Shown: positions 1 through 7,744 of the stretch, in pieces
How the letters are laid out: each line of letters begins with the position of its first letter
Position numbering within the stretch: the stretch's first letter is position 1
DNA from: a bacterium
GTDB lineage: Bacteria > Krumholzibacteriota > Krumholzibacteriia > LZORAL124-64-63
Direction: 5' to 3'
NCBI GenBank assembly: GCA_016719645.1
Contig: JADJYS010000012.1
Location: 58,498-122,497 of the forward strand
DNA length: 64,000 bases
The notes under the pieces: generated by a model
Seen by the model: the letters and a program-made list of their open reading frames with translations, nothing else
Databases searched by the model: none
What the model was told of the DNA's origin: nothing
Position numbers and translations under genes: made by a program

Positions 1-1
1 G

Positions 2-688
2 CTGATCTTCGCGCTGTGGCTGATGATGGCCGGCATCTGGCTGCCCAACATCCTGCAGGTCGTCTGGTGGCGCTTCAACGCCTGGGGCTACCTGGCGGGC
101 TGGATGGCCAACCTCGGCATGTCCTGGCTGGTGGTGTGGATCCTGCCCGAGTTCGGCGTGCTGCCCGCGCTGCCGGACTACCTGCAGTTCTGGCTGCTGA
201 TGGCCCTGGGCGCGGTGGTCTTCGTGCCCGTCACCCTGCTGACGCGGCCCGAGAACATGGACCGCCTGGTGCGCTACTACGTGATGACCCGGCCGCTGGG
301 CCGCTGGGGGCCGGTGCACCGCGAGGCGGTGCGGCGCGGCCTGCTCGCCGAGGCGCCGGCGCGGCGCAGCGCGGACGGCGGTAGGCGGCCCCTGATCCGC
401 CGCGCCTGGACGCCCGAGCAGGCCGACGCCTGGACCCGCGAGGACTGGATCGCCGTGGTCCTGTCGCCGCTGGTCTTCGCGGCGCTGATGCTCGGGGTGA
501 CCAAGCTGCTGCTGATGCAGACGGGCGGCCTGCTGCTGCTGCTGGGCGCGATCGGCGGGGCGGGCGTCATCTACTGGGTGATCGATCCCAAGCTGCGGGC
601 CGTGTCGAGCGAGTACGAGGCCAAGCAGGCGGCCTACGCCGAACAGCTCGAGCAGCGCCTGCGCTGGCAGGAAGAGGGAGGGAGCTGA
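2..688 (+). CDS. Sodium:solute symporter, C-terminal part (5' partial)
   Basis: The frame is already open at the window edge, so the N-terminal transmembrane core is missing. What remains starts inside a hydrophobic helix. The segment NILQVVWWRFNAWGYLAGW is typical of the late helices of the sodium:solute symporter (SSS) family, and further membrane spans lie near residues 55-75 and 160-190. The tail is charged and probably cytoplasmic (EYEAKQAAYAEQLEQRLRWQ). By family it would import a small solute with Na+. The GH92 mannosidase at the end of this run suggests a sugar, but that is only context. Two tiny membrane-protein genes follow at once. The family call is fairly secure; the substrate is unknown. 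Confidence 0.8.
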   Translation: MIFALWLMMAGIWLPNILQVVWWRFNAWGYLAGWMANLGMSWLVVWILPEFGVLPALPDYLQFWLLMALGAVVFVPVTLLTRPENMDRLVRYYVMTRPLGRWGPVHREAVRRGLLAEAPARRSADGGRRPLIRRAWTPEQADAWTREDWIAVVLSPLVFAALMLGVTKLLLMQTGGLLLLLGAIGGAGVIYWVIDPKLRAVSSEYEAKQAAYAEQLEQRLRWQEEGGS

Positions 689-689
689 G

Positions 690-809
690 ATGGACAAGGG
701 CATCACCATGCTGATCGGCATGAGCATCGCCTACCTGGCCTCGTTCCTGGGTCTGGCCCTGGCGTGGAACCACTGGCGCAAGCGGCACCGGAAGGACGAT
801 CACGAATGA
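690..809 (+). CDS. 39-residue single-span membrane protein
   Basis: This small gene starts one base after the symporter stop, with the purine-rich GGAGGGAGC just upstream as ribosome binding site. The product has one hydrophobic span (ITMLIGMSIAYLASFLGLAL) followed by a basic and acidic tail (NHWRKRHRKDDHE). Its stop overlaps the next start in an ATGA arrangement, so translation of the two is probably coupled. I know no named family for it. Small partner proteins encoded beside SSS transporters exist (for example DUF4212), so an accessory role for the symporter is plausible. No catalytic motif is visible. Confidence 0.65.
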   Translation: MDKGITMLIGMSIAYLASFLGLALAWNHWRKRHRKDDHE

Positions 810-964
810 ACGACACCACGATGGACTTCGTCCCGCTGCCCGTGTCCACGCCCCTGCACGGCTTCTTCTGGACCTGGGGCGTGCCGATCCTGCTGTTCGC
901 CATCACCGCCGTGGCGACGTGGCTGCTCTACCGGCACTTCGCCGGCCGGGAGACCGGCGAATGA
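806..964 (+). CDS. 52-residue single-span membrane protein
   Basis: The start codon overlaps the stop of the preceding 39-residue gene (ATGA), and its own stop overlaps the mannosidase start in the same way. The product has a polar N-terminus (MNDTTMDFVPLPVST), one membrane span (FFWTWGVPILLFAITAVATWLLY) and a short charged tail. The unbroken chain of 4-base overlaps from here into the GH92 gene supports real translation rather than chance. The function is unknown. It may form a small membrane complex with the 39-residue protein and the symporter. Confidence 0.6.
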   Translation: MNDTTMDFVPLPVSTPLHGFFWTWGVPILLFAITAVATWLLYRHFAGRETGE

Positions 965-3864
965 AGCGCGTCGCGGCGCTGTGCCTGGCCCTGCTGGCGG
1001 CCGGCGCGCCGCACGCCGCCGCGGCCGGGCCCGTGGAACTGGTCGACCGCATCGACCCCTTCATCGGCACCGGCGGCCACGGCCACACCTTCCCCGGCCC
1101 CGCGTTGCCCTTCGGCATGGTCCAGCTCGGCCCCGACACGCGCCTCGCCGGCTGGGACGGCTGCTCCGGCTACCACTTCAGCGACACCGTCGTCTACGGG
1201 TTCTCGCACACCCACCTCAGCGGCACCGGCGTGGGCGACTACGGCGACGTCCTGCTGATGCCCGTCGTCGGCGAGCCCGCGCTCGACAGCGGCGAGCCCG
1301 ACCGGTTCGGACCGGGTTACGCCTCGCCCTTCGACAAGGCGACGGAAAAGGCCGCCGCCGGCTACTACGCGGTGCGCCTGAACGACGGCGGGATCGGCGT
1401 CGAGCTCACGGCCACCCCCCGCACCGGCCTGCACCGCTACGCGTTCCCGGCCGGCGCGCCCGCCCACGTGATCGTCGACCTCGAGCACCGCGACCGCCTG
1501 CTGGACGCGGACCTGCGCGTGGTCGACGACCGCACCGTCGAGGGCTTCCGGCGCTCGTCGGCCTGGGCGCGCGACCAGGTCGTGTATTTCCGGGCCCGTT
1601 TCTCGCGCCCCTTCACCGCGACCCGGATCGCGGCCGGCGATGCGGCGCATCCCGACCGCCCGTCCAAGGCCGTGCTGTCCTTCGGCGACGCGGGCGGCGA
1701 GGTGCTGGTCCAGGTGGGGATCTCGGCCGTGGACGCCGACGGCGCGCGCCGCAACCTCGAGGCGGAGTGGGCGGGATTCGACTTCGCGCGGACCCGCGCG
1801 CGGGCGCGCGACGCCTGGCGGCGCGAGCTGGCGCCGTTCGAGGTCGAGGGCGCCGACGCCGCACAGGCGACCGTGCTCGCCACCGCCCTCTACCACAGCT
1901 TCCTGGCCCCGAACCTGTTCAGCGACGCCGACGGCCGCTACCGCGGCCTGGATCTCGCCATCCACGAGGCCGAGGGCCGCGACCAGTACACCGTCTTCTC
2001 CCTGTGGGACACCTACCGCGCGACCCATCCCCTGTTCACGCTGGTCCAGCGGGAGCGCACGCGCGACTTCGTGCGCACCATGCTCGCGCAGTACGAGCAG
2101 GGCGGCCGCCTGCCGGTGTGGGAGCTCGCCGCCAACGAGACCGACTGCATGATCGGCTACCACAGCGTGTCGGTGATCGCCGACGCCTACCTCAAGGGGC
2201 TCGTCACCGGCGACGAGGACCTGGCCATGCGGGCCATGCTGGCGAGCGCCGGCGGCGACCGCTTCGGCCTGGCCGCCTACCGCCGCGACGGTTACATCGG
2301 CGCCGAGCAGGAGATGGAATCGGTCAGCCGGACCCTGGAGTACGCCTACGACGACGCCTGCATCGCGCGCTTCGCCGCCTCCCTCGGGCGGGACGACATC
2401 GCAACCGCCTTCGAGACCCGCGCCCAGGCCTGGCGCCACCTCTTCGACCCCGCCAGCCGCTGCTTCCGCCCCCGCCACAACGGCCGCTGGCTGCAGCCCT
2501 TCGATCCGCGCCGCGTGGACTTCAACTACACCGAAGCCAACGCCTGGCAGTACCGCTTCGCCGCCCCCCACCACCTGCGCGAGCACGCGGCCCTGCTGGG
2601 CGGCGACGCGGCCTGCGAGGCCGTGCTCGACTCGCTCTTCGCCGCCGACAGCGCCACGACGGGCCGCGAGCAGGCCGACATCACCGGCCTGGTCGGCCAG
2701 TACGCCCACGGCAACGAGCCCAGCCACCACATCGCCTGGCTGTCGCACTTCAACGGGAAGCCCGGCCGCAGCGCCGAGCGCGTGGCGGCGATCCGCGACG
2801 CGTTCTACACGGCGTCCCCCGACGGCCTGATCGGCAACGAGGACTGCGGCCAGATGTCGAGCTGGTACGTGCTGGCCGCCTACGGCCTCTACGACGTGGC
2901 GCCGACGTCCCGCCAGTGGCTCGTGATCCCGCCCCTGCACGAGCGCATGAGCCTGCATCTGGCCGGCGGGCGCGTCTTCACCACCCGCCGCGAAGGCAGC
3001 GGCGCGATCGCGCGCGTCACCTTCGACGGTCGCCCCCTGGAGCGCAGCTTCCTGTGGCACGAAGAGGTCGCGGGCGGCGGCGAGCTGGTCTTCCACCTCG
3101 GCAAGGATGGCGGCTGGGGCGCGTCGCCCGAGGCCCGCCCCGGCACCCCGGCCCTCGCGCCGCCGATCCTCACGGCGCCCTGGGCCGAAGCCCCGTCCGA
3201 CCGCTTCCGCGGCGAACTGGAAGTCCGACTGATGACTGCAGACCCCGGCTGCGAGATCCGCTGGACCGACGACCCTGGCAGTGAACCGCGCACGGGCCGC
3301 CTCTACCAGGGGCCCCTGACCCTGCGGGAGACGACCACCCTGCTCTTCGCCGCCACCGACGGCGAACGCTGGAGCCCCGTGACCACCGCCCGCTTCGACG
3401 CCCTCCCCGCCGACCGCCGCGTCGACGTCCAAGCCACGCCCAACCCCCAGTACACCGCCGGCGGCCCCGACGCCCTCCTCGACGGCCGCCGCGGCACGCC
3501 CGCCTGGGCCACCGGCGGCTGGCAGGGCTACCAGGGCCAGGACTTCGTCGCCGTCCTGAACTTCGACCGCCCCACCCCCGTCGCGCGCGCCGCCGCCGGC
3601 TTCCTCCAGGACACCCGCTCCTGGATCGTGCTGCCCACGCAACTGATCATCGAAACCTCCACCGACGGCGCCACCTTCCAAGAAGCCGGCCGCCTCACCC
3701 ACGACACCCCCATCGACACCGACGCCGTGATCATCCGCGACCTCTCCCTCGCCCTCGACGGCGCCGAACTGCGCGCCCTGCGCTTCCGCGCCGTCAACGC
3801 CGGCCCCCTCCCGCCTGGCACCTCGGCGCCGGCGGCGAGTCCTTCATCTTCATCGACGAGTTGA
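961..3864 (+). CDS. GH92 family alpha-mannosidase, secreted; frameshifted at the 3' end
   Basis: The protein begins with a Sec signal peptide (MKRVAALCLALLAAGAPHAAAA). The GH92 signature follows: IDPFIGTGGHGHTFPG, PFGMVQLGPDT, GFSHTHLSGTG and, near the end of the catalytic module, GNEDCGQMSSWYVL. GH92 enzymes are Ca2+-dependent exo-alpha-mannosidases acting on N-glycans or mannans. After about residue 740 come a chitobiase/Fn3-like segment and a discoidin-like beta-sandwich, probably for carbohydrate binding. The stop at 3864 looks artificial. One missing base near 3811-3815 would restore the usual ending (PPWHLGAGGESFIFIDELML), with a TAG at 3873-3875. The start overlaps the upstream small gene. 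Together with the symporter this suggests scavenging of mannose-containing glycans. Confidence 0.9.
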   Translation: MKRVAALCLALLAAGAPHAAAAGPVELVDRIDPFIGTGGHGHTFPGPALPFGMVQLGPDTRLAGWDGCSGYHFSDTVVYGFSHTHLSGTGVGDYGDVLLMPVVGEPALDSGEPDRFGPGYASPFDKATEKAAAGYYAVRLNDGGIGVELTATPRTGLHRYAFPAGAPAHVIVDLEHRDRLLDADLRVVDDRTVEGFRRSSAWARDQVVYFRARFSRPFTATRIAAGDAAHPDRPSKAVLSFGDAGGEVLVQVGISAVDADGARRNLEAEWAGFDFARTRARARDAWRRELAPFEVEGADAAQATVLATALYHSFLAPNLFSDADGRYRGLDLAIHEAEGRDQYTVFSLWDTYRATHPLFTLVQRERTRDFVRTMLAQYEQGGRLPVWELAANETDCMIGYHSVSVIADAYLKGLVTGDEDLAMRAMLASAGGDRFGLAAYRRDGYIGAEQEMESVSRTLEYAYDDACIARFAASLGRDDIATAFETRAQAWRHLFDPASRCFRPRHNGRWLQPFDPRRVDFNYTEANAWQYRFAAPHHLREHAALLGGDAACEAVLDSLFAADSATTGREQADITGLVGQYAHGNEPSHHIAWLSHFNGKPGRSAERVAAIRDAFYTASPDGLIGNEDCGQMSSWYVLAAYGLYDVAPTSRQWLVIPPLHERMSLHLAGGRVFTTRREGSGAIARVTFDGRPLERSFLWHEEVAGGGELVFHLGKDGGWGASPEARPGTPALAPPILTAPWAEAPSDRFRGELEVRLMTADPGCEIRWTDDPGSEPRTGRLYQGPLTLRETTTLLFAATDGERWSPVTTARFDALPADRRVDVQATPNPQYTAGGPDALLDGRRGTPAWATGGWQGYQGQDFVAVLNFDRPTPVARAAAGFLQDTRSWIVLPTQLIIETSTDGATFQEAGRLTHDTPIDTDAVIIRDLSLALDGAELRALRFRAVNAGPLPPGTSAPAASPSSSSTS

Positions 3865-3919
3865 TGTTGGAATAGGACCCGGCCACGAGTTCGTCTTCGC
3901 TCCGTCGGCAGGTCCACCT

Positions 3920-4068
3920 CGCCCTGGATGTCACATACCCGCCATGACAGGGGTGTCTGGAAGGCCCCTGCGCCAGGAAGGCGCAGGGGCCTGGAAGTCA
4001 AGCGCGCCGGGCACACGAGGTGCCCGGCGCGCGTCCCCTGTCATGGCGGGTATGTGACATCCAGGGCG
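3920..4068 (+). repeat. Nested palindromic element, copy 1 (three-way-junction fold)
   Basis: The outer arms 3920-3953 and 4035-4068 are perfect inverted repeats of 34 bp. Inside lie two hairpins: GGCCCCTGCGCC/GGCGCAGGGGCC with loop AGGAA, and GCGCGCCGGGCAC/GTGCCCGGCGCGC with loop ACGAG. Unpaired joints contain GTCTGGA, GGAAGTC and GT. The core matches copies at 33816-33948 and 34111-34262, but the outer arm sequence is unique to this copy. It lies between two convergent genes, so it could also act as a bidirectional terminator. The element type is unknown to me. Confidence 0.85.
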
Positions 4069-4111
4069 CAGGCAACCTGGCAACGGGCGGAGACGATCTC
4101 GTGACCCGGGT

Positions 4112-5230
4112 CTATTTCAACAGCGCGAGAAGTCCACCGGCCGCCACCGCGGTGCCGATGACCCCGGCCACGTTCGGCCCCATCGCATGCATCAGCAGGT
4201 AGTTGTGCGGATCCGTCTCCTGCGCCACGTTGTGCGCCACGCGCGCCGCCATCGGCACCGCCGAGACGCCCGCGGCCCCGATCAGCGGGTTGACGGGGCT
4301 GCCCGGCATCCGCGCCATGATCTTGCCCAGCAGCAGGCCGCCCGCCGTCGACAGCGCGAAGGCCACGCAGCCGAGCACCAGGATCTTGATCGTCTCGGCG
4401 CGCAGGAAGGTGTCGCCCGACATCGTCACGCCCACGCACAGCCCCAGGATGATCGTGATCAGGTTGATCAGCTCGTTCTGGGCCGAGCGGGTCAGCCGCT
4501 CGGTGACGCCGCACTCGCGCAGCAGGTTGCCGAACATCAAGAGGCCGATCAGGCTGGTCGCGGCCGGCACGATCAGGGCGGCCACGATCGTCACGCCGAT
4601 GGGGAAGATGATGCGCACCCAGGTCGGCACCTCGGCGCCGGCCTCCATGCGGATGGCGCGCTCCTTCTGCGTGGTCAGCAGGCGCATGATCGGCGGCTGG
4701 ATGAGCGGCACCAGCGCCATGTAGGAGTAGGCCGACACCGCGATGGCGCCCAGCAGGTGCGGCGCCAGCTTCATGGTCAGGTAGATCGAGGTCGGGCCGT
4801 CGGCGCCGCCGATGATGCCGATGGAGGCCGCCTCCTGGGGCGTGAAGCCCATGGCGCTGGCGGCCAGGAAGGTGCCGAAGACGCCCACCTGCGCCGCGGC
4901 GCCCAGGAAGAAGGTCTTGGGGTTGGACAGCAGCGGCCCGAAGTCCGTGAGCGCCCCCAGCCCCAGGAAGATCAGGGGCGGGAAGATCTCCAGCTTCACG
5001 CCGTAGAACAGGTAGTGGAACAGGCCGCCGGTCTCGCCCGGGCCGCCCTCGGCCATCAGGCCCGACAGCGGCAGGTTCGCCATCAGCGCGCCGAAGCCGA
5101 TCGGCACCAGCAGCAGCGGTTCGAACTGCTTGCGGATGGCCAGCCAGAGCAGCAGGCAGGCGATGCAGATCATCGCCAGCTCGCGCCACGACATGTTCGC
5201 CAGGCCGGTCGAGGTCCAGAGGGCGTCCAC
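4112..5230 (-). CDS. Na+-translocating decarboxylase beta subunit (OadB/GcdB/MmdB family)
   Basis: This 372-residue polytopic membrane protein has about ten hydrophobic spans. It carries the conserved motif GIIGGADGPTSIYLT near residues 140-155 and the GVTMSGDTFLRAET region near the end, both hallmarks of the beta subunit of Na+-pumping decarboxylases. In the family this subunit decarboxylates carboxybiotin and moves Na+ out of the cell, using a conserved Asp in GGADGP. It is the last gene of a four-gene minus-strand operon, one base after the biotin carrier stop. The operon partner resembles methylmalonyl-CoA decarboxylase, so the substrate is probably methylmalonyl-CoA, although glutaconyl-CoA or another acyl-CoA is possible. 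Confidence 0.92.
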   Translation of the reverse strand: MDALWTSTGLANMSWRELAMICIACLLLWLAIRKQFEPLLLVPIGFGALMANLPLSGLMAEGGPGETGGLFHYLFYGVKLEIFPPLIFLGLGALTDFGPLLSNPKTFFLGAAAQVGVFGTFLAASAMGFTPQEAASIGIIGGADGPTSIYLTMKLAPHLLGAIAVSAYSYMALVPLIQPPIMRLLTTQKERAIRMEAGAEVPTWVRIIFPIGVTIVAALIVPAATSLIGLLMFGNLLRECGVTERLTRSAQNELINLITIILGLCVGVTMSGDTFLRAETIKILVLGCVAFALSTAGGLLLGKIMARMPGSPVNPLIGAAGVSAVPMAARVAHNVAQETDPHNYLLMHAMGPNVAGVIGTAVAAGGLLALLK

Positions 5231-5231
5231 G

Positions 5232-5668
5232 TCAGCCCTCCGACCGGTAGCGGGCCAACACCATGCCCACCTGGACGGTGTCGCCGACCTGGACGCACAC
5301 TTCCTGGACGGTCCCGTGATGCGGGGCGTAGATGTAGGTGTCCATCTTCATGGCGTCGAGCACGAAGGCCTGCGTCTTGGCTTCGACCGTGGCGCCGACC
5401 TGCACCAGCACCTTGCGCACGGTGCCGGCCAGCGGGGCCGTGATGGCGTTCGCGTCCGCCCCGGCATGGGGGTGGACGGCCGCGGGCGCCGGCGCCCGCG
5501 CGGCCGGCGGCGCGGCGCGGGTTCCGCGCGGCGGGGCCGCGGCGCTCCCGGCGACGACGGCAGCCCGGACATCGTGTTGGAGCCGGTGACGTACTGCTCG
5601 TCGTCCTCGAGCACTTCGACCGTCACTTCGTAGACCGTTCCGTTCAGCGTCAGGCGCAGTTTCTTCAT
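5232..5668 (-). CDS. Biotin carboxyl carrier subunit of the decarboxylase (frameshifted in the linker)
   Basis: The N-terminus (MKKLRLTLNGTVYEVTVEV) and C-terminus (KTQAFVLDAMKMDTYIYAP, with the biotinylated Lys in AMKM) form one biotin carrier of the GcdC/MmdC type, but they lie in different frames. The second frame stays open upstream through an Ala-Pro-rich linker to about position 5575, so a single inserted base between 5555 and 5580 explains the break. The domain carries the carboxyl group from the carboxyltransferase to the membrane subunit. Its start overlaps the upstream stop in an ATGA arrangement. Because both halves are intact and the operon is complete, I favour a consensus error in the GC-rich linker over a pseudogene. 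Confidence 0.85.
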
Positions 5669-5979
5669 TTCGGACCCACCTGGTGGGAGACCATGATATC
5701 CATGCGGCCAGCCTGTCCCCAGGACTCGTCGGCCTCGCCGGCGTGGGCGTGGACGCGATGGATGCGGATGGGAGCGCCGAGCGTCGCGTAGGCGGCGGCG
5801 GCGATCACGGCGAGCAGTTCGGGATCATCGACGTCCCGCTCCGCCGCGTGCGCACCCTTCAGGGAGCGAACCGACAGGGCGCGCAGGACGAACAGCAGGA
5901 TGGCCAGGCACCCCAGGGAAGCGAACACCAGCCCGAAGGCGACCAGGGCGATCAGCCATGGCGACATATGCGTCATCAT
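5665..5979 (-). CDS. Small membrane subunit of the Na+-pumping decarboxylase (OadG-like)
   Basis: This 104-residue protein has one N-terminal membrane span (WLIALVAFGLVFASLGCLAILLFVL) and a hydrophilic cytoplasmic part containing the segment LLAVIAAAAYATLG, as in OadG/MmdD proteins that hold the peripheral carboxyltransferase on the membrane pump. The end DESWGQAGRMDIM is also typical of these subunits. It overlaps the upstream carboxyltransferase gene by four bases and the downstream biotin carrier by four bases, so the order is alpha, small subunit, carrier, beta. The start ATG is the first of two tandem ATG codons; using the second would remove one residue. Confidence 0.85.
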   Translation of the reverse strand: MMTHMSPWLIALVAFGLVFASLGCLAILLFVLRALSVRSLKGAHAAERDVDDPELLAVIAAAAYATLGAPIRIHRVHAHAGEADESWGQAGRMDIMVSHQVGPK

Positions 5980-7517
5980 AACGGGATGTTCCCGTGCTTC
6001 TTGTGGGGGCGGATGTCGCGCTTGGTGCGCAGCAGGCCCAGGCGCTCGATCAGCAGGCGCCGGGTCCACGACGGGCGGATGATGTCGTCCAGGTGCAGCG
6101 CCTCGGCGGCGTGGAACGGGTTGGCGTGCTCCTGCCGGTACTCGGCGACCTTCTCCTTGAACAGGGCGGCGGGGTCGGCCGCCTCCTTCAGTTCCTTGCG
6201 GTACAGCACCCGCGCGGCCCCCTCCGGCCCCATCACGGCGATCTCGGCCGTGGGCCAGGCCAGCACGGTCTCCGCGCCGACGTCCTTGCTGCACATCGCC
6301 AGGAAGGCGCCGCCGTAGGCCTTGCGCAGGATCACGGTGAGCTTCGGCACCGTCGCGGCGGAGTAGGAGAACAGCATCTTCGCGCCGTGGCGGATGATGC
6401 CGCCGTGCTCCTGGGCGACGCCGGGCAGGAAGCCGGGCACGTCCACCAGCGTGATCAGCGGGATGTTGTAGATGTTGCAGGTGCGGATGAACCGCGCGCC
6501 CTTGTCGGCGGCGTCGATGTTCAGCACGCCGGCCATGACCATCGGCTGGTTGGCGACGATGCCCACGGCCAGGCCGCCGAGGTGGGCGAAGCCGACGACC
6601 AGGTTCGCCGCGAAGTCCTTCTGGACCTCCAGGAACTCGCCGTCGTCCACCAGGCGGGTGATGACCTCCTTGACGTCGTAGGCGGCGCGGGGATCATCGG
6701 GGATGATCCAGTCCATCTCCTCGTCGTCGACGACGGTGCCGTCGAAGTGCCGGGAAGGCGGCGTCTCCATGTTGTTCTGGGGCAGGTAGGTCAGCAGCGC
6801 CTTGACGATCCTGACGGCTTCCTGCTCGTCGGCGGCCACGAAGTGGATGTTGCCGGCGATCTGCATGTGGGCCTGCGCGCCGCCGAGATCCTCGTCGGAG
6901 ATGACCTCGCCGGTGGCGGCCTTGATCACCTCGGGGCCGGCGATGAACATGTGCGAGGTGCCGTCGACCATGATGATGAAGTCGGTGAGCGCGGGCGAGT
7001 AGGCCGCGCCGCCGGCGCAGGGGCCCGCCACCACCGAGATCTGCGGCACCACGCCCGAGATGAGCGTGTTGTGGTAGAAGATCTTGCCGTAGGCGGAGAG
7101 CGCGTTGACGCCTTCCTGGATGCGGGCGCCGCCGCCGTCGTTGAAGCCGACGACCGGCACGCCGCACTTCAGCGCGGTGGCCAGCATCTCGACGATCTTC
7201 GCCGCGTGCACCTCGCCGACGGCGCCGCCGCCGACGGTGAAGTCCTGCGAGAAGGCGAACACGGGCCGGCCCATGACCTCGCCCTTGCCCGTGACCACGC
7301 CGTCGGCCGGGAACGACTTGCCCGCCAGCTCGGCGCAGTTGTGCTTCACCCAGAGGCCGAACTCGACGAAGGTGTCCTCGTCGTAGAGCAGGGCCAGCCG
7401 CTCGCGCGCCGTGAGCTTGCCCTGGTCGTGCTGGCGCCGGATCTTGTCCGCGCCGCCTCCGGCCTGGAGCTCCAGGCGCCGCGCATCGAGTTCCTCGAAA
7501 CGTCGCCTCACCGCCAT
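5976..7517 (-). CDS. Acyl-CoA carboxyltransferase, probable methylmalonyl-CoA decarboxylase alpha subunit
   Basis: This 513-residue protein has the double crotonase-like fold of the PccB/MmdA carboxyltransferase family. The N-terminal half holds LYDEDTFVEFG and FNDGGGARIQEG, the latter an acyl-CoA/oxyanion loop. The C-terminal half holds GARFIRTCNIYNIPLITLVD and a further oxyanion loop near GGAFLAM. The enzyme moves the carboxyl group from an acyl-CoA to biotin on the carrier protein. The operon with an OadG-like and an OadB-like subunit points to a decarboxylase Na+ pump rather than a biosynthetic carboxylase, since no biotin carboxylase gene is present. AAGGAGA precedes the ATG. A sigma70-type promoter lies at 7608-7635. 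Confidence 0.92.
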   Translation of the reverse strand: MAVRRRFEELDARRLELQAGGGADKIRRQHDQGKLTARERLALLYDEDTFVEFGLWVKHNCAELAGKSFPADGVVTGKGEVMGRPVFAFSQDFTVGGGAVGEVHAAKIVEMLATALKCGVPVVGFNDGGGARIQEGVNALSAYGKIFYHNTLISGVVPQISVVAGPCAGGAAYSPALTDFIIMVDGTSHMFIAGPEVIKAATGEVISDEDLGGAQAHMQIAGNIHFVAADEQEAVRIVKALLTYLPQNNMETPPSRHFDGTVVDDEEMDWIIPDDPRAAYDVKEVITRLVDDGEFLEVQKDFAANLVVGFAHLGGLAVGIVANQPMVMAGVLNIDAADKGARFIRTCNIYNIPLITLVDVPGFLPGVAQEHGGIIRHGAKMLFSYSAATVPKLTVILRKAYGGAFLAMCSKDVGAETVLAWPTAEIAVMGPEGAARVLYRKELKEAADPAALFKEKVAEYRQEHANPFHAAEALHLDDIIRPSWTRRLLIERLGLLRTKRDIRPHKKHGNIPL

Positions 7518-7607
7518 GATGTCTCCTTGTGCGCAGATCGCGTCCCCGGGGTCTTCACGGCCGCGGGCTGAGGGTCCCGGTCGGCAGGCCGTGGGGGCGC
7601 TGCGGCT

Positions 7608-7635
7608 ACGATAAGAGGCGGCCCCGGAATGTCAA
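7608..7635 (-). promoter_or_regulatory. Predicted sigma70 promoter of the decarboxylase operon
   Basis: Read on the minus strand, TTGACA (7635-7630) and TATCGT (7613-7608) are separated by 16 bases, about 90 bases before the carboxyltransferase start. No other good promoter is visible before this operon. Upstream of it, at 7664-7674, lies TTCGAAACCGT, an 11-mer that recurs before the multiheme cytochrome gene. Confidence 0.55.
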
Positions 7636-7694
7636 GGCGGGCCGCGGCGGGCGCTTCGAATCCACGGTTTCGAAACACGGCAGCCACGCGAAAA

Positions 7695-7724
7695 GCGGCC
7701 GCCCTCCCGCAGGAAGGCGGCCGC
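7695..7724 (-). terminator. Rho-independent terminator
   Basis: The 9-bp perfect stem GCGGCCGCC/GGCGGCCGC is followed on the minus strand by TTTT. It lies just past the stop of the secreted protein gene at 7745 and ahead of the decarboxylase operon promoter. Confidence 0.75.
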
Positions 7725-7744
7725 CGCGATCGGACCCGGCCCGT

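Noticed and set aside
3920..4068. Hammerhead ribozyme reading of the nested palindrome
   Set aside because: The order of a three-way junction with CTGGA, GGAAG and a final GTC recalls a type I hammerhead. But the canonical CUGANGA core lacks two positions in all three copies and the second joint is too long. I do not call it a hammerhead.
7650..7680. tRNA T-arm-like sequence CTTCGAATCC
   Set aside because: No acceptor stem, anticodon arm or D arm can be drawn around it. No tRNA or rRNA gene was found anywhere in the window.
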